64,000 nucleotides of DNA from Rhizobium bangladeshense (GCF_001662075.1 NZ_LYPL01000002.1:496001-560000); one strand, 5' to 3'; positions 48,901-58,007 are shown, counted from the first letter of the stretch. The notes: a model not told the origin generated them from the letters alone. Program-made: numbers and translations.

Positions 48901-48984
48901 TTTATCCCCTTGAAATCCCAGTCAGAATGTCAGTTTAGCGGCGGGCGCCGCCGCAGGGGTGGCTGCAAGAGAGAACATCGGCCG

Positions 48985-49617
48985 TCAGTGCGGTTTCTGC
49001 GCGATTGCGATCATCGATTTCGCCAGGAGCGGAATCCTCCCGACATATTCGAAGTCGACGTCTTCGAAACCGGTTTCATGCAGCAGCGTGCTCAGCGTTT
49101 CCGGCGACCAGAATTTGATATGACCGTGGTCCTTCAGCGGCATGAAATGGTCATCCATCTTTCCGCTCACGGCGAGCGCCAGATTTTTCCAGTAACCGTG
49201 AAAAGGCGTTGAAACGACGGCGAGGCCGCCCGGTTTTACCAGATCGTACATGGTCGCGGTGAAAGCCTTGGGGTCGTATACATGCTCCACGACCTCTAGG
49301 CTGATGACCGCATCGAAGGTCCCGTAGCGGCTGGAAAGATCTTCGTATCCGGAGCCAATTTCCAGCGGAAGATCGGGATGGACCGCTTTCGCCTTCGCGA
49401 TGCCGTCCTCCGACGGATCGACGCCGACGACATCGTAGCCTTTCTCCGCCAGCACGGAGGCAGCCCCGCCGGTGCCGCAACCGAGGTCGAAGACCGTTGT
49501 TTCGTTTGCCTCGTGGAAACTGTTTTCAAGTACATCGACCACAGTTGGCAAGATATAGGAATGAGCGGTCGCCGGCTTGGCGTGGACATAGGTAGTAGCG
49601 TCCAGTTCGATAGACAT
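48985..49617 (-). CDS. Class I SAM-dependent methyltransferase (UbiG/COQ3-like fold)
   Basis: The 210-residue enzyme has the SAM-binding motif VFDLGCGTGGAASVLAEKGY (about 44-63), the acidic second motif VVGVDPSEDGI and the post-motif VISLEVVEHVYDP. The C-terminal pattern HIKFWSPETLSTLLHETGFE is of the UbiG/TPMT-like class. The methyl acceptor is unknown. AGGAGG stands 4 nt before the ATG; the longer in-frame extension is rejected. Confidence 0.92.
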   Translation of the reverse strand: MSIELDATTYVHAKPATAHSYILPTVVDVLENSFHEANETTVFDLGCGTGGAASVLAEKGYDVVGVDPSEDGIAKAKAVHPDLPLEIGSGYEDLSSRYGTFDAVISLEVVEHVYDPKAFTATMYDLVKPGGLAVVSTPFHGYWKNLALAVSGKMDDHFMPLKDHGHIKFWSPETLSTLLHETGFEDVDFEYVGRIPLLAKSMIAIAQKPH

Positions 49618-50167
49618 TTCACCTCCTGAAAAAGTAGGCCCGCAGAGACAATGGTACGGCGGAGTTTGACGGGAGTGTGGTGCCGTTGTGGTATTAAGGT
49701 GATTAACGCCCGAGGACGTTCGCGCCGGCAGTCGATTGACGATCCGATACAGATCGGCCGGCGTTCTTAACGCCCTCTTCATCACAATGCGAGGGATGGT
49801 GACGCGAGCACCAGAGACTCCGCGAAGCCGATTGACAGGGTGTCGAGAAGGTGCTGAAAACGACAGAAATCCGGATCCGTCGGATTACGGTGGAATAAAG
49901 GGCCGACCTGTCGGCTTCGGCTTTGGCTATTTCAAGTAAACGGCGAGCGGACGCCTCCTTAAATGGAGCGATTGCAAATAATCTCTGTGATTGTTTTAGG
50001 AATCCATTGGTCTGGTGGGTGGATAGTTGTTTTCTTGTTGAGGCTATACACGACGTTGCGGCAAGCTGTTCGGTTTTTTGCTTGAAGAATTTCAATTCGC
50101 TTCGCATGTTTCGTAAGTACGTGTAGATTAACATGATCCTTGTCACAGATCACCTGGTGCGAAGCCC
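49618..50167. other. Gene-poor 550-bp region, relatively AT-rich
   Basis: I see no convincing gene or structured RNA. A minus-strand open frame at 49703-50146 (147 codons) lacks a protein-like pattern and a ribosome site. Short inverted words near 49700-49770 (GATTAACGCC / GGCGTTCTTAACGCC) suggest a regulatory site but are not conclusive. Confidence 0.5.
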
Positions 50168-50658
50168 ATGCCGGATATGAACCAGAATCTAACTTGCAGG
50201 CAGGCTCTTGCCAGCGCGTTCCAGGCACTGTCGGACGAGGCGGTCAAGGCCGGCTGGCCGGAGGGCGACGTTGCACTCGCGCTTGCCGAACTCGCCGAGG
50301 AACGGGTGGTCGAGATGACCGCCAAGGTGATCCTGGAAGGCTCCATGCACCCGCAAATCATGGCCGTTGGTGGCCGCAGCAGATGAGCACGAAGCCACTG
50401 GAAGGCTGCGCCGTTTCGCAATTTTCTCACCAGCAAGCCTGCCATCTTCGCCGCCGTGACGAAGGAAGCCTGAGCCGCGCGCGGGCTGCGCAGCCCGTCC
50501 AGCGCGTCAAGGCAGTGCTGTAGCGCGATGCGATAATCCCGCCCGCGCTTAGCCGGCCATCGTTTCAGATATTCGACGGCGTCCCAGGCGGTGGAAACCA
50601 TCAGACTGCTGGTTTGAGAATGGACTCGGACGGGGGAGGGAAAGCGTTTTTCACTCAA
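50143..50658 (-). CDS. DUF982 protein, with doubtful C-terminal extension
   Basis: Residues about 5-85 match the DUF982 pattern of small rhizobial proteins: STAWDAVEYLKRWPAKRG, then LQHCLDALDGLRS and ASFVTAAKMAGLLV. Family members usually end soon after this, at 80-90 residues. Here the frame continues to 171 residues, antisense through the gene at 50168-50386, with Ser/Ala-rich sequence that looks like a shadow. Either a stop was lost or a frameshift is present near 50390. The frame opens at TTG 50658; an internal ATG at 50601 would cut into the domain. Confidence 0.55.
   Translation of the reverse strand: MSEKRFPSPVRVHSQTSSLMVSTAWDAVEYLKRWPAKRGRDYRIALQHCLDALDGLRSPRAAQASFVTAAKMAGLLVRKLRNGAAFQWLRAHLLRPPTAMICGCMEPSRITLAVISTTRSSASSASASATSPSGQPALTASSDSAWNALARACLQVRFWFISGMGFAPGDL
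50168..50386 (+). CDS. Small conserved-looking protein, 72 residues
   Basis: It begins MPDMNQNLTCRQALASAFQA and has two amphipathic helices (about 10-48). There is no membrane span or known motif. Composition and codon use fit a real rhizobial gene. A start at the second ATG (50177) is possible. It is overlapped on the opposite strand by the C-terminal part of the DUF982 frame. Confidence 0.6.
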   Translation: MPDMNQNLTCRQALASAFQALSDEAVKAGWPEGDVALALAELAEERVVEMTAKVILEGSMHPQIMAVGGRSR

Positions 50659-50843
50659 GATTCGGACTCGCTGATTCCTGCTTCAAAACCCGGCGTTAAC
50701 GCGCGGGACAAAATATCGTTCCATAGGAATTTGCGCAGTTGCTAAAGTTCTGAGCCACGCGCATAATCAGTTATAGCCGGTTGCGGAGGGCGTCCGGCGA
50801 TGCAAGCGTGACGGCGTTTGCCCTCGGAGGGAAGTGCGGCGTG

Positions 50844-51056
50844 ATGTTACGGTCATCAATTCATCCGCATGATTTACCGCTCTTTTCGGAAGATCTCGAT
50901 CTGCTTTCGCAAGTGCTGGACAAGGTCTGTGTCGAACGCGGACTTGTCAGAACGGCACCGGAGGCCGAGCGGATCGGTGCGGTCATCATTCAGCTTTACA
51001 GACAGGGCGTGAGAGACGGCGGCAAACTCGCCGACCTTGCCAAGACCTATCTCTGA
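50844..51056 (+). CDS. Small conserved-looking protein, 70 residues
   Basis: It opens MLRSSIHPHDLPLFSEDLDL and ends in GKLADLAKTYL; it is mostly helical and soluble. I do not recognise a domain. The chosen ATG lies after GTG at 50841; an in-frame extension upstream to 50781 is less likely. Neighbours give no functional clue. Confidence 0.55.
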   Translation: MLRSSIHPHDLPLFSEDLDLLSQVLDKVCVERGLVRTAPEAERIGAVIIQLYRQGVRDGGKLADLAKTYL

Positions 51057-51103
51057 CCCTCGGGTTCTCTGTTGATTTAGGACAGGGCGACGGTACCGTT
51101 CCG

Positions 51104-51397
51104 TCAATCGTCATTGGCGGCGTTGAGATTTTCCGGCCGGATGCCGTCATCGCTTGACGTGCGTGCCCGCAGTCGGATGCCGGGGCCGCCTTCGTCCTGG
51201 TTGCCGCTCGAAAGGAAGATGATGCCGTGCGCCTCGAGCGTGCTGCGCACGTCGAACAGCGCATGCGGCTCGCCGGCGAATTCGCCTTTTTCCAACGCAG
51301 CCACCGTCTCGACCGGCAGGCCGCTTGCGGCGGCGAGCTCTTCGATGCTCATTCCGATCATGGCGCGTGCGCCGCGTATCTGCGTTGCTGTTATCAT
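51104..51397 (-). CDS. Small XRE-type helix-turn-helix protein
   Basis: The 97-residue protein has an HTH_3-like domain: QIRGARAMIGMSIEELAAAS, then GLPVETVAALEKGEF. The variable tail includes LEAHGIIFLSSGNQDEGGPG, a pattern shared by small DNA-binding regulators of rhizobia. The start is the ATG before ITATQIRG. Target unknown. Confidence 0.82.
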   Translation of the reverse strand: MITATQIRGARAMIGMSIEELAAASGLPVETVAALEKGEFAGEPHALFDVRSTLEAHGIIFLSSGNQDEGGPGIRLRARTSSDDGIRPENLNAANDD

Positions 51398-51539
51398 GGC
51401 GGAAAATCTAGCGCATTCGCAGCGCTTCGCAAGTGGCGTGGCGGTCGATGGCGAAGCGTGCAGGCGTGCATAACCACGCTTCGTAGATCGCAAAGGATCA
51501 GCCGCAGCGGGAAGCAACTTGCGCTTCCCGCTGCGATCT

Positions 51540-52721
51540 TCAAGTTTCCCGCAATTTTACCCCGAACAGGTCGTCATGCATGCGCTCGACCGCGATCCCC
51601 ATGCCGCCCATGAGGGCGGCGCGGTTGCCGAAGCGGCTGATCTCGATGCGCGGCGGGTAAGGTGTGCAGCGTGGCAGGAAACGCCGGATGGCGTTTACGA
51701 GTTCGGGCCTTGAGCCGATGCTGCCGCCGGTAATCACCAGTTCGGGATCGAGGGTTGCGCCGATTGCCGCAATGGCGACCGCCGCCAGCCTTGCAGTCTC
51801 TTCAATAGCGGCGACAGCGCTCGCTTCGCCTGCGTTAAAGGCGGCGAAGAGATCGGCCACGGTGGATGCATTGCGCCCGCCGAAGCCGATGTAGCGGCGA
51901 AGCATCGCAACGCTGCCGACGGCGCTTTCAAGAGTGCCAAGCGTAAACCCGCCCGGATCAAAGGCATCGCCGCCGATTGGGAGATAGGCGATCTCGCCGG
52001 CAGCGCCCCGCGCCCCGCGCAGCAGCGCCCCGTTGGCGATGATGCCCATGCCGACGCCTGTTCCAAGCGCAACGAAAGCAAAATTGTCGATCTCGACGCC
52101 GTGCCCCCGCCAGCGCTCCCCCTGCGCGGCGAGATTGACGTCATTTTCGACGATGACCGGCAGACCCATTCTGCTGCTGAAGGCCTGCCGCAGGTCCATT
52201 GCGTCGACGCCGGGAATGTTCGGCGCGACATTGATATGTCCGGTGACTGGATCAAGGACGCCGGGAGTGCCGAGAACGACGAGGCGAAGCTTGTCGGCGG
52301 TCGTGCCCGCCGCAGATGCGAGCTCGACGATAAGATCGCTGAATTGATTTACGAGATGCATTCCGCCGCGCCGGTCGGTAGCCACTTTGGTTTCGGCAAC
52401 CACGTTTCCCAGCAGATCGCAGATAGCCGCGGCGATCTTGGTGCCGCCGAGATCGATTGAAACAGCCAGTCCTGCCCTGGCATTGATTTCGTAGATAATT
52501 GCATTCCGGCCTGGTCGGCCATCGGTCCGGCCGACGGGTCTCAGCCACCCTTCGTCTTCAAGATCGCGCACGACCTCGGAAATCGTCTGTTTCGACAAGC
52601 CGGTCAGTTTGGCGATGTCGGCGCGGGAGATCGAACGGTTGGCCAGCACGGTCCGGATGACGGCGTTGGTCGATATTTTCCGTGCGATCGGAGTCTGGGC
52701 GCCAGGGGATGTCATTGTCAT
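51540..52721 (-). CDS. ROK-family transcriptional repressor
   Basis: The 393-residue regulator has an N-terminal winged helix (about 14-75, SRADIAKLTGLSKQTISEVV) and a C-terminal ROK sugar-kinase-fold domain with SIDLGGTKIAAAICD (about 89) and GTGVGMGIIANG. The cysteine-rich zinc motif usual in ROK proteins is missing after GEIAYLP. It probably senses a sugar and represses the divergent glycosidase/ABC genes. Candidate operators lie 14 bp upstream. Confidence 0.93.
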   Translation of the reverse strand: MTMTSPGAQTPIARKISTNAVIRTVLANRSISRADIAKLTGLSKQTISEVVRDLEDEGWLRPVGRTDGRPGRNAIIYEINARAGLAVSIDLGGTKIAAAICDLLGNVVAETKVATDRRGGMHLVNQFSDLIVELASAAGTTADKLRLVVLGTPGVLDPVTGHINVAPNIPGVDAMDLRQAFSSRMGLPVIVENDVNLAAQGERWRGHGVEIDNFAFVALGTGVGMGIIANGALLRGARGAAGEIAYLPIGGDAFDPGGFTLGTLESAVGSVAMLRRYIGFGGRNASTVADLFAAFNAGEASAVAAIEETARLAAVAIAAIGATLDPELVITGGSIGSRPELVNAIRRFLPRCTPYPPRIEISRFGNRAALMGGMGIAVERMHDDLFGVKLRET

Positions 52722-52734
52722 TCGGCTGCTCGTT

Positions 52735-52765
52735 CCAATTAGTTCGGAGCGTATACCTAATTAGG
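52735..52765. promoter_or_regulatory. Candidate ROK operator
   Basis: CCTAATTAGG at 52756-52765 is a perfect 10-bp palindrome, with a partial copy CCAATTAG at 52735-52742 about two helical turns away. AT-rich palindromes next to ROK genes are typical operators. The rest of 52722-53082 holds the candidate promoter below and no gene. Confidence 0.45.
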
Positions 52766-52867
52766 AGAGATATTGGCTCTCAACTATCACGAAGAAGAAA
52801 GATTGAGGCTCAGCCTCGGCAATTGACAGGAGTTCAGTACATCGAAGTCGGTGATTTGTCTATGTCC

Positions 52868-52895
52868 TTGACAATTGGAAGGTCGCCTGTAGGCT
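52868..52895 (+). promoter_or_regulatory. Candidate sigma-70 promoter of the glycosidase/ABC operon
   Basis: TTGACA at 52868-52873 is a perfect -35 box; 16 bp later TAGGCT is a weak -10. The start codon of the glycosidase lies about 185 bp downstream. Confidence 0.4.
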
Positions 52896-53082
52896 GGGAT
52901 CAACGCGCAATCAAATGTGCGACGAAATAAACAGGGTCGAGGACAAGTATGGATCACACATATTGTCTGGGCAGCTGCATGCGCGCCAAGATCGCCCGAA
53001 GAGGAACTGGTCGTGGCCGGCTCCGCTATTTTTCCATTTTGCTTTCGGCTGGTCTCGCAACCAGGTTGTTGGGGATTTTCCC

Positions 53083-54840
53083 ATGTTAAAGCCCTTGGCT
53101 GATGGACAGCTGTCTTGCGAAAAACCGGTTCTCCTGCCTGTCATGGCGCCACGCCTTCAAGCCGATATTCACCCGGATGGATATGCTGATCTTGCCCTGT
53201 GGGGCGCCGGCAGCCTGGGACGGGTGAGATTTTCTGCAATCAGGGGGCCTTATACCTACGGCCCGAACCGGATTGTTGCCCAACATGGCGGCGTCTTTAT
53301 CGCACAGTCGCTGCCGGTTATGTTGATCAGCGGCGTGCGCCTTCTGGGCATATACCCGGCGCGTCGTTGTGCCTGGTGGCACGAGCCGGATGGGCAAAGC
53401 GCACCGGTCAGGGGCTCTCGGAACCATCATCGCCAGACTTTCGAAATGGACTGGGGTGTGCTCATCGTGGAGGCCGCAGGTTCCGATTTGCGAATTGCCG
53501 TGGGCGCCTCAAGAGACGAAGCCGAAAAAGCGCTCGATCTCAGCAGCGAAGCCATCATGGCGCAAGCGGCGGAATATGTCGCGCGTTGTGATCTGGCGCC
53601 CGATGCCGACCCGCTGATGCGCAGCATGGTCAGCCAGGGGATTCACGCCGCCCTTTCCAGCATCAGGCGCGATGAAAACGGCGCCTTCGCCGGTCTTGCC
53701 GCCGGACAGGCCTATAGTGCTCCGGCGCGAACCTATTACCGCGACGGTTATTGGACGATGCAGCCGCTTTTGACGCTGGCACCGGAGGCGGTACGCGACG
53801 AGATCCGGCTGCTCGCCAAGGGGGTGCAGCCGGATGGAGAAGCCCCGAGCGGCGTGATCTTGACGGGGCCTGCGCAATCTGAGGCCTGGCAGCACTTTGT
53901 CGCCGACAGCAAGGCCAATCCCAAAACCCACAAAAGGGCAGTCCCGGAATATCACAACCGTCCGCAGGATTGGTGGAGCGACCACTTCGACAGTCCGCTT
54001 TTCTTCATTCTGTTCATCGACGACTATGTCGGTGCAACGAAGGACCTGGCCGAGGCGCAACTGCACTGGCCGATCGTCCGGGCGATCACCGACCGCTATC
54101 TCAGCCTGGCCGGCCCCGACAGCGTTCTGCCGGTAAAGCCGCGTAACGATCGCGATTGGGCCGACAACGTCTATCGCGAGGGCCTAGTCTCCTATGACCT
54201 CGGCCTTTTTGTCGGCGCCATGGATGCGGTGGCGAGGCTTGGCGAGGCGCACGATCCGGCTCTTGCCGAACAGGCGGGCAGGGTCGCAAATCTCGCCCGC
54301 CGGGAAATCGAGGCCAAACTCTTCGTCCCGGCAACGGGAGGATATCTCGACTATGGAACACCTGGCCTATTCGTCGAGGATCATCTGTCTCTAGACAGTC
54401 TGACTTTGTCGCGGTTTGGCGCGATTTCGCGGCCGAAGGCTATTGGCCTGCTGAGAGCGTTCGAAACCAGACTGGAAACGCGCAACAATCAGGAACAGCC
54501 CTACGGCAGCTGGGGTGTCATGTGCGCCTATCCGCCCTTCAAGCGGCCCAGCGATCTGCGGTCCAAGACCGCCTTTCCCTACCGCTATCATAATGGCTCG
54601 GACTGGCCCTATTGGGATGGCGCCTATGCCGAAGAACGCCTGCGCTACGGGCTTGGAGGCGCGCGCTATGCGCTGACACGCTGGTGGGAAACCTGCCTTG
54701 ACAATGGCTGGATCGGCGCGGTCGAATATTTCTCGCCGCCGTACGGACGCGGCTCCCTGCTTCAGGGCTGGAGCGCCATGCCGGCGGCGGTCGTTTTGAA
54801 ATATGGGCTTGACGCCGCAAATGCGGAGCCAATGTCATGA
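53083..54840 (+). CDS. Six-hairpin-type glycosidase (GH63/GH15-like or amylo-1,6-glucosidase-like)
   Basis: The 585-residue protein has no signal peptide. The second half shows an (alpha/alpha)6-barrel pattern of glucosidases: YYRDGYWTMQPLLTL, VKPRNDRDWADNVYREGLVS, YGTPGLFVEDHLSLDSLTL and YHNGSDWPYWDGAYAEER, with acidic residues in DRDW and ED that could be catalytic. I cannot name the GH family. The start is the ATG before LKPLADGQL, behind GGGGA; a longer frame from 52915 is not protein-like. Being cytosolic and next to a sugar importer, it probably cleaves an imported oligosaccharide. Confidence 0.8.
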   Translation: MLKPLADGQLSCEKPVLLPVMAPRLQADIHPDGYADLALWGAGSLGRVRFSAIRGPYTYGPNRIVAQHGGVFIAQSLPVMLISGVRLLGIYPARRCAWWHEPDGQSAPVRGSRNHHRQTFEMDWGVLIVEAAGSDLRIAVGASRDEAEKALDLSSEAIMAQAAEYVARCDLAPDADPLMRSMVSQGIHAALSSIRRDENGAFAGLAAGQAYSAPARTYYRDGYWTMQPLLTLAPEAVRDEIRLLAKGVQPDGEAPSGVILTGPAQSEAWQHFVADSKANPKTHKRAVPEYHNRPQDWWSDHFDSPLFFILFIDDYVGATKDLAEAQLHWPIVRAITDRYLSLAGPDSVLPVKPRNDRDWADNVYREGLVSYDLGLFVGAMDAVARLGEAHDPALAEQAGRVANLARREIEAKLFVPATGGYLDYGTPGLFVEDHLSLDSLTLSRFGAISRPKAIGLLRAFETRLETRNNQEQPYGSWGVMCAYPPFKRPSDLRSKTAFPYRYHNGSDWPYWDGAYAEERLRYGLGGARYALTRWWETCLDNGWIGAVEYFSPPYGRGSLLQGWSAMPAAVVLKYGLDAANAEPMS

Positions 54841-54860
54841 GTGACCTGGCTCCGTCGGTT

Positions 54861-55475
54861 CTAGCGGGATCGCTCATCGATCCGCATTGCAAAGGCGACG
54901 GAGCCATCCCGCTCGAATTCGGAAAAGCCAAGGTGACGGTAGAAGCCTCTGGCGCGTTCGTTGTTTGGATCGACCCCGAGATGCACGGCCGTGACCCCAT
55001 GATTACGAAGCGCCTGAAGCTCGGTATCGATCATCATCCGTCCCCAGCCGCTTGCCTGGAGTCCGGGAAGAATGTTGATGTGAAGATGCGCCGGATACTG
55101 GTCCTGAAGCCAGAGCGTTCCGCTGCGCGGATTTTGGATTCGCTCGAGCACGTCGGCGTCGCGCGGACGGGTAGGCGCCAGGCCGGCGATCTCTCCGCGC
55201 ACGGCCGGCCACCAGTTTGCCGCCAGGTTTTGGTCGAACAGGCTGGTGTCGGGTACGCCTACGACATAGCCGACCGGCCGGTCGCCCTGAACGAGAACAA
55301 AGGCAAAGTCTTTGGCGAACTTGAGATAGGGTACCGACCAGATGTAGCCGGGCAGACGCGGGTCGCTGTAAAGGGCGCTGGCATCGTGACCGCCATTCGC
55401 GGTCCTCAGGCAGATGTCAAAAAAGGCTTCAGTATCCGCTTCAGTTGCGGGACGGATGAAGCAACTGGTGTCCAT
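54861..55475 (-). CDS. GNAT-family acetyltransferase, antisense within the sugar operon
   Basis: The 204-residue acetyltransferase opens SCFIRPATEADTEAFFDICL and has the acetyl-CoA loop GLQASGWGRMMIDTELQAL and the closing NERARGFYRHLGF. The family includes sugar-, amine- and protein-acetylating enzymes. GGAGG stands 10 nt before the ATG. It lies on the opposite strand between the glycosidase and the solute-binding protein genes, so its transcript opposes their mRNA. Confidence 0.88.
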   Translation of the reverse strand: MDTSCFIRPATEADTEAFFDICLRTANGGHDASALYSDPRLPGYIWSVPYLKFAKDFAFVLVQGDRPVGYVVGVPDTSLFDQNLAANWWPAVRGEIAGLAPTRPRDADVLERIQNPRSGTLWLQDQYPAHLHINILPGLQASGWGRMMIDTELQALRNHGVTAVHLGVDPNNERARGFYRHLGFSEFERDGSVAFAMRIDERSR

Positions 55476-55652
55476 CACTTTGCCACCTCCTGCGTGGCGC
55501 TTTGTCATTTGAGGTCGCGAGAGGAGCTGATGCACTGACGATTACCTCAGATTCGCCAGCCAGGCAAAGCTCTGGGGGAAGAAAACGTTCGGCCGGCGCC
55601 AGGCGCGAAGCCGGAACGGGAAGTGGAGAATGAACCAAATGAGGTGGAGCAG

Positions 55653-56987
55653 ATGAACAGAACCGTGAAATCGATCAGCATACTGCCGGCATACCGATTG
55701 AAAGCAGCCGTCGCGCTTGCCGGCGCGGCGCTGGTGAGTTTTGGCCTTTCCGCCGCCCGTGCCGACGATCTGGCCGTGTGGGACGACCAGACCTTTGAAG
55801 GTCAGAGCGCGGTCATAGAGCAACTGAACAAGGACTTCGAAGCCGCGCATCCCGGCGTCACGATCAAGCGCACCGCCCGCACCTTCGATGACATGAAGCT
55901 GACGTTGAAGCTTGCGGTCTCGGCCGGCGACGGCCCTGTCGTCACCAAGGTCAACCAGGGCGCCGGCGACATGGGCGCGATGGTCAAGGAAGGTTTGCTG
56001 CTGCCGGTCGACGAGTACATCAAGAAATATGGCTGGGATAAGCGGCAGTCGGATTCGGTGCTTGCCAGAGACCGCTGGGAGGGGGCGAAATTCGGGGTCG
56101 GCAAGACCTACGGCATATCGGGTCTCGCCGAGATCGTCGGCCTTTATTACAATAAAAAAATCCTCGACGATGCGGGCGTGGCGCTGCCGCAGACCTTCGA
56201 AGAGCTGTTGGCCGCTCTCGACAAGCTCAAGGAAAAAGGCGTCGCGCCCTTCATGATGGGTTCGGCAAAACAGCATCTCGCCCTGCACATGATCGGCGCC
56301 ATCGATCAAGCGCATATCGACGCGGCCAATCGGGCCGAGCTTGACGACTTGATCTACGGCAAAGGCGGTACCTGGAACACCAAGGGTAATATCGAATCGG
56401 CCAAACTCGTGCAGCAATGGGCACAGGGCGGCTATTTTTATCCCGGCTTCGAGGGCATCTCGGGTGATGACGCCGTCCAGCTGTTCATATCAGGGCAGGG
56501 CGCATTCCTGATCTCCGGGACCTGGTACTTCGGCGACATGCAAAACAATCCGGATATCGGCTTCATGGCCATTCCCGCGCCGAAGGGCATTTCCAAGCCG
56601 ATGAGCGTCGGCGGCGTGGATCTTGCCTGGGCGATAACCAGCCTTGCCAAAGACAAGGCAAAGCAGGACCTGGCCGGCGAGTACATCGACCATATGGTGT
56701 CGGAAAAGGCCGCTGAAAGCTGGGCCGCGGCAGGCTATCTTCCTGCAACATCGCTCCCGGCGGATGCAAAGCCGAAGCTCACGCCGCTCCTGACCTCCGG
56801 CATCGAGATGTGGAAGACACTTAACGCCAACGATGCGCTCGGCCACTACCCCGATTGGTCGAGCCCGACGATGCTGAAGACAATCGACGACAACACGCCG
56901 CTTCTCTTGTCCGGCAAGATCACGCCCGAAGCCTTTGTCGATGCCATGGACAAGGACTACCAGGCCTATTTGAAGGATAAGAAATAA
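55653..56987 (+). CDS. ABC sugar transporter, solute-binding protein (CUT1)
   Basis: This 444-residue periplasmic lectin-like receptor has a signal peptide (cleavage after SAARA, about 37). The SBP_bac_1 pattern is intact: FEAAHPGVTIKRTARTFDD, then GLYYNKKILDDAGV and LPQTFEELLAALDKL. The C-terminal LLLSGKITPEAFVDAMDKD is typical. The start is the ATG behind GGAG. A hairpin and two permease genes follow, but no ATPase. Confidence 0.93.
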   Translation: MNRTVKSISILPAYRLKAAVALAGAALVSFGLSAARADDLAVWDDQTFEGQSAVIEQLNKDFEAAHPGVTIKRTARTFDDMKLTLKLAVSAGDGPVVTKVNQGAGDMGAMVKEGLLLPVDEYIKKYGWDKRQSDSVLARDRWEGAKFGVGKTYGISGLAEIVGLYYNKKILDDAGVALPQTFEELLAALDKLKEKGVAPFMMGSAKQHLALHMIGAIDQAHIDAANRAELDDLIYGKGGTWNTKGNIESAKLVQQWAQGGYFYPGFEGISGDDAVQLFISGQGAFLISGTWYFGDMQNNPDIGFMAIPAPKGISKPMSVGGVDLAWAITSLAKDKAKQDLAGEYIDHMVSEKAAESWAAAGYLPATSLPADAKPKLTPLLTSGIEMWKTLNANDALGHYPDWSSPTMLKTIDDNTPLLLSGKITPEAFVDAMDKDYQAYLKDKK

Positions 56988-56994
56988 GCAGTGC

Positions 56995-57036
56995 GGACGC
57001 CGGTCACGACGGCCCCGGGCGGTCCGACCGGCGTCC
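56995..57036 (+). promoter_or_regulatory. Intercistronic hairpin after the solute-binding protein gene
   Basis: GGACGCCGGTC at 56995-57005 is perfectly inverted at 57026-57036. No T-run follows. Such hairpins between receptor and permease genes stabilise the upstream mRNA or cause partial termination, giving more receptor than permease. Confidence 0.7.
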
Positions 57037-57113
57037 CGTTCATCACGTTAAAATAAGTGCTACGAGCTCACGGCTTGTTGCGCGATGACCAGAGCTTTGG
57101 CAGGGAGTACTGG

Positions 57114-58007
57114 ATGAAACGCTCCGCACTGGATGGAACGCGACAGACCAACCTCATCTATTTATTGCCTGGATTGCTGCTCTACGCAGCGTTTGTGTTT
57201 GGGCCGATTGTCGCGGCTTTGGCTTTGAGCCTGACCAGCTGGGACGGCCTGACTATGCCCAGATGGGTTGGCCTTGGCAATTACGCCGATCTCTTTTCCG
57301 ACAGCCGTTTTTACATCGCCTTGCGCAATAATGCCGAGCTGATGATCTTCTACTGCGTCCTGCCGCTCGTGCTCGGCATAACGCTTGCCGCCTGTGTGTG
57401 GAATTTGAAGCAGCGCGAACAGCTCGCCCTCAGAACCTTCCTGTTCCTGCCTTATATCATGCCGACTGCCGTGTTGGGCATCATCTGGGCATGGCTCTAC
57501 AATCCTGCATTCGGCCCGTTCAATCAGTTTCTGCGAGCGGTAGGCCTGGGCAGGTTCGCTTTGCCCTGGCTCGGAGATTTCAATTTCGTGCTTCCCGCGG
57601 TCGGGATCGTTGCGACCTGGTATTTCTTCGGTTTTTGCATGGTCATCTTCCTCACCGGAATCCAGCGCATCGACCCGTCTCTTTTCGACGCCGCCAAGGT
57701 CGACGGCGCGTCGGCGCGAAAGACCTTTTTCTGGATAACGCTGCCGCTTCTCATGCCTGAGATCAGGGTGGTTTTGCTTCTGACGGTTATTGCCTCGATC
57801 AAAAGCTTCGACCTGATTTTCACGATGACCCGCGGTGGACCCGCCAACGCGACGCTGGTGCCGAATATCTACATGTATCAGCTCGGCTTCGAGCTCAATC
57901 GCTTCGGCGCCGCAGCCGCCATCGCCATTGTCGGCGCCTTGCTAACATTCGCAATCAATTTCGCAATTCACCGGCTGGTGGGCTCCAGAAGCAAAGGATT
58001 GGCTTGA
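57114..58007 (+). CDS. ABC sugar transporter permease (MalF-type)
   Basis: The 297-residue protein has six expected spans. Its ATPase-contact EAA loop reads DAAKVDGASARKTFFWITLP (about 203-222). The start is the ATG before KRSALDG, behind GGGAG. It overlaps the second permease by 4 bp (ATGA). Confidence 0.93.
   Translation: MKRSALDGTRQTNLIYLLPGLLLYAAFVFGPIVAALALSLTSWDGLTMPRWVGLGNYADLFSDSRFYIALRNNAELMIFYCVLPLVLGITLAACVWNLKQREQLALRTFLFLPYIMPTAVLGIIWAWLYNPAFGPFNQFLRAVGLGRFALPWLGDFNFVLPAVGIVATWYFFGFCMVIFLTGIQRIDPSLFDAAKVDGASARKTFFWITLPLLMPEIRVVLLLTVIASIKSFDLIFTMTRGGPANATLVPNIYMYQLGFELNRFGAAAAIAIVGALLTFAINFAIHRLVGSRSKGLA

Noticed and set aside
49703..50146. 147-codon minus-strand frame in the gene-poor gap
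   Set aside because: Ser/Arg-rich, no ribosome site, no recognisable pattern; low support.
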